Below are positions 30,994 through 40,526 of a stretch of 64,000 nucleotides of DNA, in pieces. The first letter of the stretch is position 1; each line of letters opens with the position of its first letter. Under the pieces are notes generated by a model. The model was not told the origin of the DNA, searched no databases, and worked only from the letters and a program-made list of their open reading frames with translations. The position numbers were made by a program, and so were the translations under genes. Source of the DNA: an uncultured Prolixibacteraceae bacterium (GTDB lineage: Bacteria > Bacteroidota > Bacteroidia > Bacteroidales > Prolixibacteraceae); NCBI GenBank assembly GCA_937915865.1, contig CALGIG010000111.1, forward strand, positions 1-64,000, read 5' to 3'.

Positions 30994-32949
30994 TTAACCT
31001 TTTTTTAATGTCAGGTTAACAGTTACCAATGTACCGCTATTTTGTCCATCAACCAAATGCTTGTCCGTAATCGTATAAAATATTTCCAGTCCGAAATTTT
31101 TTCTAAGGTTGGCTACTCGTTCTTTAAAAATTTGTAATGCATACGAAATATGATTCCCTTTCTTTCCCGGATTCTCAACTCCTGGGCCATTATCTTCAAC
31201 CGATATTTTTAGTTGATCATTTACTTTATCAAATAAAATTGAAATAATGCCGGTACCTTCAATTTTTTCAATTCCGTGATTTATAGCGTTTTCAATAAAT
31301 GGTTGAATTAGCATAGGAGGCAAAAGGATTTCTTCTATGTTTAATTCTTCAGAAATGGTAACAGTGTAGTATAGTTTTGGGCCAAGCCTTAACTGATGAA
31401 GGTTCAGGTAGTTTTCCAGTGTTTGTTTTTCTTCCTGAAGTGTAATCCATTCTTCCCTCGAATTTTTAAGAATTGAACGCATAAGCGAAGAGAAACTGCT
31501 TAAGTAAAAGGCTGCTTTTCGCCCTTCATTTTTCATCATATAGTTTTGAATGGCCCCTAATGAGTTAAAAATAAAGTGTGGATTCATTTGAGAACGAAGT
31601 AATTTCTGCTCCAATTCGGCCTGATGCACCTGGAGCCGTTTACGCCTCAAACGAATAAAAAACCAGCTAAAAACGGCGATAATGAAAAACAGTATACTTC
31701 CGCTCCAAATTACCAGGCGTTGATATTTTAAGCTTACATCTTTTAGCTCATTATCGCGGTTAAGAAGCACAATTTGCTGTTCTTTTTGTTCTGTTTCGTA
31801 ACGGGTTTGTATGTCGATGAGGTGCCGTTGGTTTTCTTCACTAAAAATGCTATCACTGTATTGATGTGACAGATTTGTTAAATACAAGGCTTCTTTATAA
31901 TTTTCTGTTGATTCCTTAATTTTAGATAATAAATTAAATCCTTCCTTCAAAAAAACTTTGGCGTTAATTGATCGGGCAAGCTGATTGGCTTCATCCAGGA
32001 AAACAATTGACTTAGTGTATGCTTTTTTTTCGAACTGGGCTTTAGCGGCACATTGAAGCGAAATGATCAGGTGATATTTATCACCTGTTGAACGCATTAA
32101 GGGAATTGCTTTTTCGAAATACGAAACTGCTTCATCTAACTTTTGCTCTTTTAAATATATCATTCCCAGATTGTTATTGCAAAGCGCTATTCCTAAATTT
32201 GATTTAGCTTTGAGATTAAACTCAAGCGATCGAATATAATATTGTAGGGCGGAATCAAGCTTCCCCGAAAGTTCATAAGCTTCTCCAATATTGGCATGGT
32301 TAACTGCTTGTCCAATGTCGCTGTTCATTGTTCGTTCAATAGCATTCGATTGTTTAAAAACCTCTATTGCTTTGTCGAATTGCTTCATCGCAATATTTAT
32401 ATTCCCAATGCTATTAAGGGCAATACAGGTACTTTTTTTAACTGTATTCGATTTATTTGAAAATTTGCCTGATAATTCAAGAACTTCTATATGATAATCG
32501 CTGGCTTTTTTTAAATCGTCTATTCGCCGTGAATTAACACCAAGATTGTTTAAGCTTATCATCATGTTTATAGTGTCGTTATGTAACTTCGACAACTCAA
32601 GAGCTTGTAAATGTTCTCGTTCAGCTTCAATCGGTTTGCCAACCTGACGGTACATTACCCCGGCAATATTTATGCACGCTATTTCGTAAGCGAATAGTTT
32701 TTTTTGATGGCAATAGTCTGTAAGGTTTTTTAGGGGACCATTTTCTTTATACTTTTCATAATACAAACCGAGATTAATTTGTTGTAAGCTTTTTACTGCA
32801 TCCTCAATTCCAGAAAGATCAGCGTCGCTTTTACTGATAAGTGAATCGATTGTATCAAAAATTTGTTCAGGTTTTGGATTGGCTTCCAATGACTTAACAC
32901 TTAAGCAAAGAATCAGGAAAAGAAGGATATTAGCTCTTTTTACCGGCAT
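30994..32949 (-). CDS. TPR-containing LytS/YehU-type histidine kinase
   Basis: 651 residues. A signal-like N-terminus (ILLFLILCLSVKSLEA) is followed by about six tetratricopeptide repeats (NNLGVNSRRIDDLKKASDYH, NSIGNINIAMKQFDKAIEVF, NNLGMIYLKEQKLDEAVSYF), one TM helix near 415-433, and a His_kinase (PF06580) domain with the phospho-acceptor in QMNPHFIFNSLGAIQNYM. An HATPase_c domain closes the protein (FIENAINHGIEK, VEDNGPGV). The TPR part should sense a periplasmic partner. Partner of the LytTR regulator encoded 17 bp downstream. Confidence 0.92.
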   Translation of the reverse strand: MPVKRANILLFLILCLSVKSLEANPKPEQIFDTIDSLISKSDADLSGIEDAVKSLQQINLGLYYEKYKENGPLKNLTDYCHQKKLFAYEIACINIAGVMYRQVGKPIEAEREHLQALELSKLHNDTINMMISLNNLGVNSRRIDDLKKASDYHIEVLELSGKFSNKSNTVKKSTCIALNSIGNINIAMKQFDKAIEVFKQSNAIERTMNSDIGQAVNHANIGEAYELSGKLDSALQYYIRSLEFNLKAKSNLGIALCNNNLGMIYLKEQKLDEAVSYFEKAIPLMRSTGDKYHLIISLQCAAKAQFEKKAYTKSIVFLDEANQLARSINAKVFLKEGFNLLSKIKESTENYKEALYLTNLSHQYSDSIFSEENQRHLIDIQTRYETEQKEQQIVLLNRDNELKDVSLKYQRLVIWSGSILFFIIAVFSWFFIRLRRKRLQVHQAELEQKLLRSQMNPHFIFNSLGAIQNYMMKNEGRKAAFYLSSFSSLMRSILKNSREEWITLQEEKQTLENYLNLHQLRLGPKLYYTVTISEELNIEEILLPPMLIQPFIENAINHGIEKIEGTGIISILFDKVNDQLKISVEDNGPGVENPGKKGNHISYALQIFKERVANLRKNFGLEIFYTITDKHLVDGQNSGTLVTVNLTLKKG

Positions 32950-33095
32950 AAAGTGATTGTTGCTTTAATGTTTGGTTTCTTTGCATTAAATATAAGTCAC
33001 TTTTACCAATTTGATGGAGGGAAAAAGTAAGTTTTGTCATATTTCCTTGCAATATATTTAATAAGCTTAGAATGTGGAGTGTAGCGAATATATAA

Positions 33096-33869
33096 TTAAA
33101 ATTTTTCGAAAGCTCCCAACCCAAATAATGCAAAGTCGTACTTTACTGGGTCGTTCGCATCAAATTCACGAAGCTTTGCTGTGATTTCTTCGACTGCCTG
33201 CCAATCGTTTTGTGTTCGGGTAAGTAGACCTAATTTCCGGGCAACATTACCAGTATGCACATCAAGGGGCAGCATCAATGCCGAAGTGGGTATTTTTGTC
33301 CAAAGGCCAAAATCGACTTTTGAGTAATCTTTTCTTACCATCCACCTCAAAAACATGTTTAGCCTTTTGGCGGCAGCTCCTTTTTCAACATTCGAAACGT
33401 GTTTCTCTGTTCGTGTTTGGTGTTCTATCTCAAAAAATATTTTTCTGAAATATTTTAATGAACTATAAACAGAGTTTTCATGTTGGTATCCTTCAGTAAA
33501 AACTTGTTCCAATCCTCCATGATTTAAATAGATGTTTTGAAGTGCTTTTATAAAATAGACACAATCAATTCCATTAAATGTGCGGTGTTTGAAATCATGA
33601 AAAATGTAATAATCGTCGTTTGTTGAGTTCAGAAGAAAATCAATGGGATTGTTTTGCATTAAATCAACAAGCCTACGGGCATTTCGAATAATTGTAGGCC
33701 GTTGACCCCACGCTAATGTAGAAGCCAGAAATCCCGAAATTTCAATATTTTCTTTGGTACTGAAAAGCGCCGGAATTTGAATCGGGTCGGTTTCGATGAA
33801 TTCTGAACGGTTGAAAAGCTGTATTTTTTCATCGAGAAACGGCTTAATGTTCTCAGACGGATTGATCAT
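33096..33869 (-). CDS. TIGR02757 (DUF2400) family protein
   Basis: 257 residues, normal for the family. Diagnostic segments are IEISGFLASTLAWGQR, FKHRTFNGIDCVYFIKAL, MFLRWMVRKD and LDVHTGNVARKLGLL, with a C-terminal YDFALFGLG. TIGR02757 proteins are found across Bacteroidota and some other phyla; the function is unknown, though the HhH-like fold has been compared with DNA glycosylases. It has no operon partner here: the flanking gaps are 146 bp downstream and 42 bp from the LolD stop... on the same strand. Cytoplasmic. Confidence 0.9.
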   Translation of the reverse strand: MINPSENIKPFLDEKIQLFNRSEFIETDPIQIPALFSTKENIEISGFLASTLAWGQRPTIIRNARRLVDLMQNNPIDFLLNSTNDDYYIFHDFKHRTFNGIDCVYFIKALQNIYLNHGGLEQVFTEGYQHENSVYSSLKYFRKIFFEIEHQTRTEKHVSNVEKGAAAKRLNMFLRWMVRKDYSKVDFGLWTKIPTSALMLPLDVHTGNVARKLGLLTRTQNDWQAVEEITAKLREFDANDPVKYDFALFGLGAFEKF

Positions 33870-33911
33870 GGCGGGAATTATAAATGTATAAATTTGCTAA
33901 TTATCAATGAA

Positions 33912-34586
33912 CTAAGATTCGATGATGCCATCGCGCATTCGGATAATGGCATCGCTTTGCGAAGCAAAACTTTCGTCGTGTGTAACAATTACCAGTGTTT
34001 GATTAAACTTGTCGCGAAGTGTAAAAAAAAGTTGGTGAAGGTCTTCCCTGTTTTTCGAGTCCAGGTTCCCCGAAGGTTCGTCGGCTAAAATAACCGATGG
34101 ATTATTAATTAAGGCGCGGGCAATAGCTACCCGTTGGCGTTCTCCTCCTGAAAGTTGTGATGGTTTATGGTTGAGCCGATGCGAAAGCCCCAAAAATTCC
34201 AGGTATTCTCGTGCCTTTTGTTCTGCTTCTTTTCTTTGTGTTTTGGCAATGTAAGCCGGAATGCAAACATTTTCAAAAGCTGAAAACTCGGGTAATAAGT
34301 AGTGAAATTGAAAAACAAAGCCAATTTGACGGTTGCGAAAATCGGCTAGTTGCCTTTCGTTCATTGTCGAAATATTTTGACCGTTGATGATTATATTCCC
34401 TGAATTTGGCCTGCTTAATGTTCCAATGATTTGTAAAAGAGTTGTTTTACCGGCCCCGCTTGGTCCCACAATCGAATATAACTTTCTGTCAGGAACTTCC
34501 AGGTTAATACCTTTCAGAACCTGAAGGTTGCCAAATGATTTTGTTATGTTTTCAACTTTTATCAACGAATGTTTTTTCAACGACAA
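33912..34586 (-). CDS. lolD: ABC transporter ATP-binding protein, LolD-like
   Basis: 224 residues. Walker A GPSGAGKTTLLQ near 40-50, Q-loop FVFQFHYLLPEF, ABC signature LSGGERQRVAIARAL, Walker B VILADEP, and H-loop VIVTHDE are all intact. The LolD/MacB/FtsE subclass is the best fit, since the sequence around LLPEFSAFENV and DEPSGNLDSKNR matches the lipoprotein-releasing LolCDE ATPase. The membrane subunits are not in the window. The gene begins one base after the TatA stop, so they are translationally coupled. Confidence 0.85.
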   Translation of the reverse strand: MSLKKHSLIKVENITKSFGNLQVLKGINLEVPDRKLYSIVGPSGAGKTTLLQIIGTLSRPNSGNIIINGQNISTMNERQLADFRNRQIGFVFQFHYLLPEFSAFENVCIPAYIAKTQRKEAEQKAREYLEFLGLSHRLNHKPSQLSGGERQRVAIARALINNPSVILADEPSGNLDSKNREDLHQLFFTLRDKFNQTLVIVTHDESFASQSDAIIRMRDGIIES

Positions 34587-34587
34587 A

Positions 34588-34989
34588 CTAAATGTAGGAA
34601 CCGCTATCGATATTTCCAGCAGCTTTTTCAGCTTCTTTCGATACTTCAGTTTTCACATTGTTAACTTCGGTTTCTATATCGCTTGTGTGATTCTTTATAC
34701 CTTCTTGTATATCGTTACTTGCTTCTTTCACAGTTTCCTGAATATCACTTGTGTGCTTACGAATACCGTCCTGGATATCGCTTTTTACGTTTTGTATGGT
34801 TGAACGGATTTCGTGGATTTCATCACCCAGTCCTCCACCACTTTCGTTAAGTTCTCTCTTTATTTCATTAGTCGCCTTTTGAAATTCTCGCATAGCCTTC
34901 CCCAATGTCCGCGCAATTTCTGGAATTGATTTAGCCCCAAAAAGCAACAGGAAAACAAAAATGATTAATACAATTTCTCCTCCACCCAT
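34588..34989 (-). CDS. tatA: TatA/E-type Sec-independent translocase subunit with long tail
   Basis: 133 residues. The single N-terminal membrane helix (EIVLIIFVFLLLFGAKSIPE) and the amphipathic helix with FGAKSIPEIARTLGKAMREF match TatA/TatE/TatB-type proteins of the twin-arginine export system. The tail beyond about residue 45 is unusual: acidic, highly charged helix with an 11-residue pseudo-repeat around DIQ (VKSDIQDGIRKH, TSDIQETVKEA, SNDIQEGIKNH, TSDIETEVNNV). TatC is not adjacent. The gene is upstream of and coupled to lolD. The A versus B type cannot be told from sequence. Confidence 0.88.
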   Translation of the reverse strand: MGGGEIVLIIFVFLLLFGAKSIPEIARTLGKAMREFQKATNEIKRELNESGGGLGDEIHEIRSTIQNVKSDIQDGIRKHTSDIQETVKEASNDIQEGIKNHTSDIETEVNNVKTEVSKEAEKAAGNIDSGSYI

Positions 34990-35235
34990 AGCGTGTTATT
35001 ATTGATTAGATAGTTGGTCATTTTTCAAAACTCAGCAAATATACAAACTTGTTTAGAACAACCTTGTTAATGGAATAAAAAGTAAATGCCTGAAATACGA
35101 GTATTCGTGTTTTCAGAAAAGACATATTTTACCAATATTTGTCTCGTAAATGGTTAAAGTCAAAATAAAAATGAACTCCGAATCGTTTCCAAATTGGCAT
35201 GTTTTATCCGAAATGATTCATAAATACGTAGGGAA

Positions 35236-36519
35236 ATGGTACAACGAATACTGATACTTTCATTGCTATTGGCACTTTCTACGAGTTTTTGTGTAACTGC
35301 AAAAAGTAGCAATTACTGCTATCAAAATGCAGTTTTTCGTGATGAGATTAAATCCGTTCAAATGTTTCGGGAAGGGAATGTATTGTCTAGTCCAGTGTAC
35401 GAGTTGGCTTCTGATGCAAAACTTTTGTTGAAGTTTGATGATCTTTCGGAAGAAGTAAAGAATTATTCATATACCTTAATCCATTGTGATGCGAATTGGA
35501 ACGAGTCGTTTATTCAACAGAACGAATATCTATCAGGATTTCCTGATAACCCAATTTCTGATTATGCGCCTAGTATAAATACAATTATTAAATACATTAA
35601 TTACCAACTTGAAATACCAAACCAGGATTGTTCACCCAAATATTCGGGAAATTACGCATTGGTTGTTTTTGAAAATAATAATCGTGAAAATGTTGTTTTG
35701 ATTCAGCGGTTTTATGTTGTTGAAACTAAAGTTGGGATTGAAGGTGTTGTAAAGAAATCTACTTTTGAAACGTTTAATGGTGAAGATCAGGAGGTTGATT
35801 TTAAGATAATTAATGAACAATTAAAATTGATGAACCCACGTGAAGATATTAAAGTTGTTTTGATGCAAAACCGAAGATGGGATAACGCGATTACAAATCT
35901 TAAGCCAGCTTATATTCAGGACAATGTATTGGATTATAACTATGATAAGGAAAATGTGTTTCATGGTGGTAACGAGTTTAGGTATTTCGATATTCGAACC
36001 ACTCGTTTAAATGGGGAGAATGTTGAAAAGGTCACATTCATCAGGCCATATTACCATATAACCCTTGCACAAGATGAAATTCGGGGGAACAAGAAATTTA
36101 TGCCGTATAAAGAGATGAATGGAAATTATACAATCGAGAGCCAGGACCGGGTAAATGATGCTGATACTGAGTGCGATTATATGTTTGTACATTTTTATCT
36201 GAAAATGCCAGCACCTTTGATGGGCGGAACTGTTAATGTTTTTGGTGCACTTACTGGTTGGACGGCCAACAAATCGAACGAGATGAAATGGGATTTTAAT
36301 GAATCGGCTTATCATTTATCAATGTTATTGAAACAAGGATATTATAATTTTCAGTACATCTATGTGCCTGATGGAGCCAAACAGTACGATTCGGTCAACC
36401 TGGAAGGTTCGTTTTATTTAACAGAAAACGATTATCAGATTTTTGCTTATTACCGCGATATTTCGAGTCGTTACGATCGTCTTGTAGGTTATGTGTCTTT
36501 AAATTCTACTGTAAAGTAA
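35236..36519 (+). CDS. Type IX secretion system plug protein (DUF5103)
   Basis: 427 residues with a signal peptide (ILILSLLLALSTSFCVTA). It matches the DUF5103/T9SS plug family: the opening VFRDEIKSVQMFREG, central LKLMNPREDIKVVLMQNRRWDNAI, EFRYFDIRTTRLNGENVE, the HFYLKMPAPLMGG-TVNVFGALTGW segment, and C-terminal DGAKQYDSVNLEGSFYLTENDYQ. The plug protein sits in the outer membrane and closes the SprA (Sov) translocon from the periplasmic side when no substrate passes. Its presence agrees with the T9SS sorting domain at 1-2208. It stands alone here, and its gene is convergent with the histidine kinase. Confidence 0.87.
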   Translation: MVQRILILSLLLALSTSFCVTAKSSNYCYQNAVFRDEIKSVQMFREGNVLSSPVYELASDAKLLLKFDDLSEEVKNYSYTLIHCDANWNESFIQQNEYLSGFPDNPISDYAPSINTIIKYINYQLEIPNQDCSPKYSGNYALVVFENNNRENVVLIQRFYVVETKVGIEGVVKKSTFETFNGEDQEVDFKIINEQLKLMNPREDIKVVLMQNRRWDNAITNLKPAYIQDNVLDYNYDKENVFHGGNEFRYFDIRTTRLNGENVEKVTFIRPYYHITLAQDEIRGNKKFMPYKEMNGNYTIESQDRVNDADTECDYMFVHFYLKMPAPLMGGTVNVFGALTGWTANKSNEMKWDFNESAYHLSMLLKQGYYNFQYIYVPDGAKQYDSVNLEGSFYLTENDYQIFAYYRDISSRYDRLVGYVSLNSTVK

Positions 36520-36539
36520 ATTTGTTAGCCTTTGGGTGT

Positions 36540-38627
36540 TTACCTTACGATTTTCAACGGACTTTCTTCTTTTGCGTAAGGTATTGCAAACGAAAATGTT
36601 GATCCCATTCCTGGTTTCGATTTAACAATTAATTCTCCGCCTAAAAGCCTAACGTAATGTTGTGCTATTGAAAGCCCTAAACCAGTACCTTCATAATCTC
36701 TTATTGTACGGTTATCCAGTTGGTGGAACCGTTCAAATATTCGGTTCTGGTCTTTTTCAGAAATGCCTATTCCTGTATCGCGAACGTAAAAATAGATATT
36801 ACCCGAATCTTGAACCTGGTAACCAAATTCAATTTCACCAATTTCAGTGAATTTTATGCCATTATCGATAAGTTTATGAAGAACAGATTGTAACAAGTTT
36901 TGATCAGTAACAATTGAAAATTTCGGGTTAGAGTTTTCACAACTTATTTTAAGCCTGACATTACCTTTTTCCAATAAATCTTCGTTGAATTCTTTGTAAA
37001 GCATCACCATCATATCGTTGATCCGGCAGGAAATTTTTTTCACAACAAGAGTGTTACTCTCAATCTTAGAAAGGCTGATCATGTCATTTATAAGAGAAAG
37101 CAACAATTTCCCATTGTTAATAATTATTTCAACAAATTTATTTTTCTCATCATCATCAAAATCGGGCGATCCAATCATCCTTGAGAATCCAATAATTGCA
37201 TTCATTGGCGTTCTGATTTCATGCGAAATATTAGCGAGGAAAGCTGTTTTTAAGCGGTCGGCTTCTTCTGCTTTATTTTTAGCTTCCTCTAATTTGAGTT
37301 CAGCCATCTTCCTTGTTGTTATATCCCTGGCTAATGATATCACCGAATTTTCATTTAAACGAACGATACGCATCTCAAATAAAGCCGATCCTCCTTCAAT
37401 TTCGAGGGCATATTCAATGGTTTCAATGCTGTCAAATTCAATGCAATGCTGAATACATTGATAAATTTTGCTTGACATTTTTTCAGAAAAACCAACTTCA
37501 AAAATCGAGTTGCCAATAATATCGTCAGGCTTAATTTTGAGCGCTTCTGTAGCCTTAAATACAAAATCCATATATACTCCATCCTTATCGATTATAAAAA
37601 ATAAATCAGGGATAGCTTCGAGTAAAACCTGGTATTTATGTTTGTTTTCTTCAAGTTCAATTAATTGCTGGTTTATTCTTGTTTGATCTGCAAAAAGGCT
37701 TATTATATGATTGTTGGGTAGTTTGATGATGTCAACATCAAAGTATTTGTCAAGTCTTTCCAGGTAAAATGAAAAATGAGTTTTCTGTGAAAAAAGATAT
37801 TCTTTGTTCCAGTCAAAAGCGCCCCTAAACACTTTAGGTAAAACATCGTTGGCATTCTTATCCTTTAATTCCCGCGAAGTTATTTTAAAAAGACGTTCAA
37901 AAGCAAGGTTTGTTTTTTTGATCAAAAGATATGTTGGTGTTCCAATATCGTCGGTTACAGCCTCCATTAGCATCATCCCCTGCGGTAAATTTCGGGCAGC
38001 CTGATTAATTAGTTGTTCTGTATTTTCCTTGTGCTGTCGTAAAAAATCGATTTTGTTCTGAAACCGGAATGAAAGAAGTAATGTTAACAAGAAGAATGCA
38101 AAAAGGGTTATAAATGGGTTGAGATATGTTGTTTCGGCTTCCCATTTAAAATTTAATACAAAATTAAACAAGTCAGCTTGTTGGGTGTGTACAAGTAATG
38201 TTGCAAAAGAAATACCTCCAAAAATGATTAAATCTTTCTTTTTGTCGCTGAAAATCAGAAAGTAAAACATAAATGCAATTAACAACCAAAGCGTATATGG
38301 AACCGACTGGTGATTGGGAATAATTGCAATTGAATTGGATATAAAAAATAGGTAAGGAATAACGGGTACAAGTAAAAACACCTTTACGGCCCAGACATAA
38401 CTTATTTGTCGGAGTCCATAAAGTGCAACTCCAAAAAGGATTATCATCGAAATATCGCCAGGTAAACAAATGTTCGGTGAATTTCCGACAAGGTCGCGAA
38501 TGAACATAAAAAGACCAATGATAATTCCTGAAACTATAAATATGTGAAAACCAATGACTTTGTAAGTGTCACTTTTTTCCTCAAAATTGTAGCGGTCAGA
38601 AATCGATTTATCAGCGGCCTTTAACAT
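36540..38627 (-). CDS. Multi-TM PAS sensor histidine kinase
   Basis: Start taken as ATG 38627; a GTG ten codons upstream (38657) is possible but has no clear ribosome site. Five or six membrane segments occupy about 20-210 (IFIVSGIIIGLFMFI, DISMIILFGVALYGL, LLIAFMFYFLIFSD, PFITLFAFFLLTLLL). Two PAS domains follow (around 220-330 and 340-460; LEAIPDLFFIIDKDGVYMDF). HisKA has FLANISHEIRTPMNAIIGF, and HATPase_c has HKLIDNGIKF, DTGIGIS and GTGLGLS. It lacks a receiver, so it needs a separate response regulator not seen nearby. It is convergent with the plug gene and may sense redox or membrane state; the signal is unknown. Confidence 0.88.
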   Translation of the reverse strand: MLKAADKSISDRYNFEEKSDTYKVIGFHIFIVSGIIIGLFMFIRDLVGNSPNICLPGDISMIILFGVALYGLRQISYVWAVKVFLLVPVIPYLFFISNSIAIIPNHQSVPYTLWLLIAFMFYFLIFSDKKKDLIIFGGISFATLLVHTQQADLFNFVLNFKWEAETTYLNPFITLFAFFLLTLLLSFRFQNKIDFLRQHKENTEQLINQAARNLPQGMMLMEAVTDDIGTPTYLLIKKTNLAFERLFKITSRELKDKNANDVLPKVFRGAFDWNKEYLFSQKTHFSFYLERLDKYFDVDIIKLPNNHIISLFADQTRINQQLIELEENKHKYQVLLEAIPDLFFIIDKDGVYMDFVFKATEALKIKPDDIIGNSIFEVGFSEKMSSKIYQCIQHCIEFDSIETIEYALEIEGGSALFEMRIVRLNENSVISLARDITTRKMAELKLEEAKNKAEEADRLKTAFLANISHEIRTPMNAIIGFSRMIGSPDFDDDEKNKFVEIIINNGKLLLSLINDMISLSKIESNTLVVKKISCRINDMMVMLYKEFNEDLLEKGNVRLKISCENSNPKFSIVTDQNLLQSVLHKLIDNGIKFTEIGEIEFGYQVQDSGNIYFYVRDTGIGISEKDQNRIFERFHQLDNRTIRDYEGTGLGLSIAQHYVRLLGGELIVKSKPGMGSTFSFAIPYAKEESPLKIVR

Positions 38628-38753
38628 GAAATGGTGACAAGTTTTTTTATGAGGCACTAAATATAGTAAAATTTAGTTTCTCGTGTTGAAATACGAAAAT
38701 TATACGGTAATTGAAAGGTGATTTTTATTAGGGTTTAAACTCCTCAGAAAGTA

Positions 38754-38761
38754 TAGTTTTG
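38754..38761 (+). promoter_or_regulatory. -7 box (TAGTTTTG) for pruA
   Basis: TAGTTTTG matches TAnnTTTG 41 nt upstream of ATG 38802; no -33 match. Confidence 0.4.
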
Positions 38762-38801
38762 CCTAGAGGAATGGAAAAATGTCAATATAACACTTTAATG
38801 T

Positions 38802-40439
38802 ATGTCAAAAGGATTTTATAATGTACCTGTAGCAAAGAATGAACCGGTGAAGAGTTATGCACCAGGTTCGCCGGAAAGGGCTGAATTAAAAAAAGCAATA
38901 GCTGAATTGAGATCAGTTGAAGTAGATCTTCCCATGGTTATTGGAGGTAAAGAAATTAGAACCGAACGTAAAGTTCGAATTTTTCCACCTCACGAGATTA
39001 AACATACTCTGGGTTATTATCATCAGGGAGATGCCTCTCATGTACAAATGGCTATTGATGCAGCTATGGCTGCTCACAAACAATGGAATTCGATGTCGTG
39101 GCATCACCGGGCATCAATTTTTTTGAAAGCTGCTGAATTAATAGCAGGCCCATATAGGGCAAGAATGAATGCAGCAACAATGCTTGGCCAATCGAAAAAT
39201 GCTTTTCAGGCTGAAATTGATGCAGCTTGCGAATTAGCAGATTTTTTCCGTTTTGGCGTTCAATGTATGACTGAGATATATAAAATGCAACCCGAATCAG
39301 CTCCAGGTATTTGGAATTACAATGAATTCAGATCGCTTGAAGGCTTTATTTTTGCATTAACTCCATTTAATTTTACTTCTATTGCAGGTAATTTGCCGGC
39401 AGCTCCTGCCATGATGGGCAATGTTGTCGTTTGGAAACCCTCGAAAACTGCAGTTTATTCAGCTGCTGTTATCATGGATATTCTTCGCGAAGCTGGCTTG
39501 CCTGATGGCGTTATAAACCTGGTGTATGTTGGAGGTCAGGCAGCTGCTGATGTTATTTTTAATTCTCCTGATTTTGCCGGAATCCATTTTACTGGTTCAA
39601 CCGGAGTATTTCAGGGAATGTGGAAAACTATCGGCGAAAATATTCATAAATACAAATCATATCCGAGAATTGTTGGCGAAACTGGCGGAAAAGATTTTGT
39701 TTTTGCTGATCCAACTGCTGATCCGCAGGCGTTGGCAATCGCATTATTGCGCGGAGCTTTCGAATATCAGGGACAAAAGTGTTCTGCAGCATCAAGAGCC
39801 TATATTCCACGAAGCATCTGGAACGAGGTAAGCTCACGTTTAGGAAATGAACTGGCAACTGTAAAAATGGGCCCGCCCGAAGATTTCACCAATTTTATAA
39901 ATGCTGTAATCGACGAAGCTTCGTTCGATAAACTTGCTGGTTTTATTGAAAAGGCTAAGAATGACGCAGATGCAGAAGTTATTTTTGGTGGAAAATGTGA
40001 TAAATCAGAGGGTTATTTTATTCAACCAACGGTTATTCTTGCTAAAACCCCTGATTATATTACAATGGTTGAAGAATTATTTGGGCCTGTTTTAACCATT
40101 TATGTCTACGAAGACGAAGAAATAGATAAAATGCTTGATATTCTTGATAATACTTCAATTTACGCACTTACCGGCGCTATTTTCTCTCAAGACCGATACA
40201 ACATTGAGCGAATTGCAAAACGTTTAAACAATGCTGCCGGTAATTTCTATATTAACGATAAACCGACTGGTGCTGTTGTTGGCCAACAGCCATTTGGCGG
40301 TGCCCGTGGCTCAGGTACAAATGATAAAGCTGGATCAATATTTAACTTCTTACGCTGGACATCGATTCGAACAATAAAAGAAACTTTTGTTTCGTCAAAG
40401 AGCTATACTTATCCAAACTTTGCTCCGGATAAAGAATAA
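38802..40439 (+). CDS. pruA: 1-pyrroline-5-carboxylate (glutamate-gamma-semialdehyde) dehydrogenase
   Basis: 545 residues, the length of the stand-alone P5C dehydrogenases (yeast/human type) of Bacteroidota. The aldehyde dehydrogenase core has the NAD contact motif FALTPFNFTSIAGNL near 180, the glutamate E293 (GETGGKDF) and nucleophile C327 (YQGQKCSAASR). It oxidises glutamate-5-semialdehyde to glutamate with NAD, the second step of proline breakdown, in the cytoplasm. No proline dehydrogenase is encoded next to it. Own -7 box upstream and a strong terminator downstream, so monocistronic. Confidence 0.94.
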   Translation: MSKGFYNVPVAKNEPVKSYAPGSPERAELKKAIAELRSVEVDLPMVIGGKEIRTERKVRIFPPHEIKHTLGYYHQGDASHVQMAIDAAMAAHKQWNSMSWHHRASIFLKAAELIAGPYRARMNAATMLGQSKNAFQAEIDAACELADFFRFGVQCMTEIYKMQPESAPGIWNYNEFRSLEGFIFALTPFNFTSIAGNLPAAPAMMGNVVVWKPSKTAVYSAAVIMDILREAGLPDGVINLVYVGGQAAADVIFNSPDFAGIHFTGSTGVFQGMWKTIGENIHKYKSYPRIVGETGGKDFVFADPTADPQALAIALLRGAFEYQGQKCSAASRAYIPRSIWNEVSSRLGNELATVKMGPPEDFTNFINAVIDEASFDKLAGFIEKAKNDADAEVIFGGKCDKSEGYFIQPTVILAKTPDYITMVEELFGPVLTIYVYEDEEIDKMLDILDNTSIYALTGAIFSQDRYNIERIAKRLNNAAGNFYINDKPTGAVVGQQPFGGARGSGTNDKAGSIFNFLRWTSIRTIKETFVSSKSYTYPNFAPDKE

Positions 40440-40451
40440 TCATTTTAATGC

Positions 40452-40489
40452 AAAAAGTGGGATGAAAATTTTCGTCCCACTTTTTTTTT
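40452..40489 (+). terminator. Terminator of pruA
   Basis: AAAAAGTGGGA (40452-40462) pairs with TCCCACTTTTT (40475-40485); the interior GAAAATTTTC adds further pairing, and nine T end it. Confidence 0.92.
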
Positions 40490-40526
40490 GGTTTCGAAAG
40501 CTTTATTTTTGTTCAAAATTATTGCT

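Noticed and set aside
35171..35254. 27-codon leader peptide frame before the T9SS plug gene
   Set aside because: It overlaps the plug start and has no attenuator hairpin after it; chance frame is more likely.
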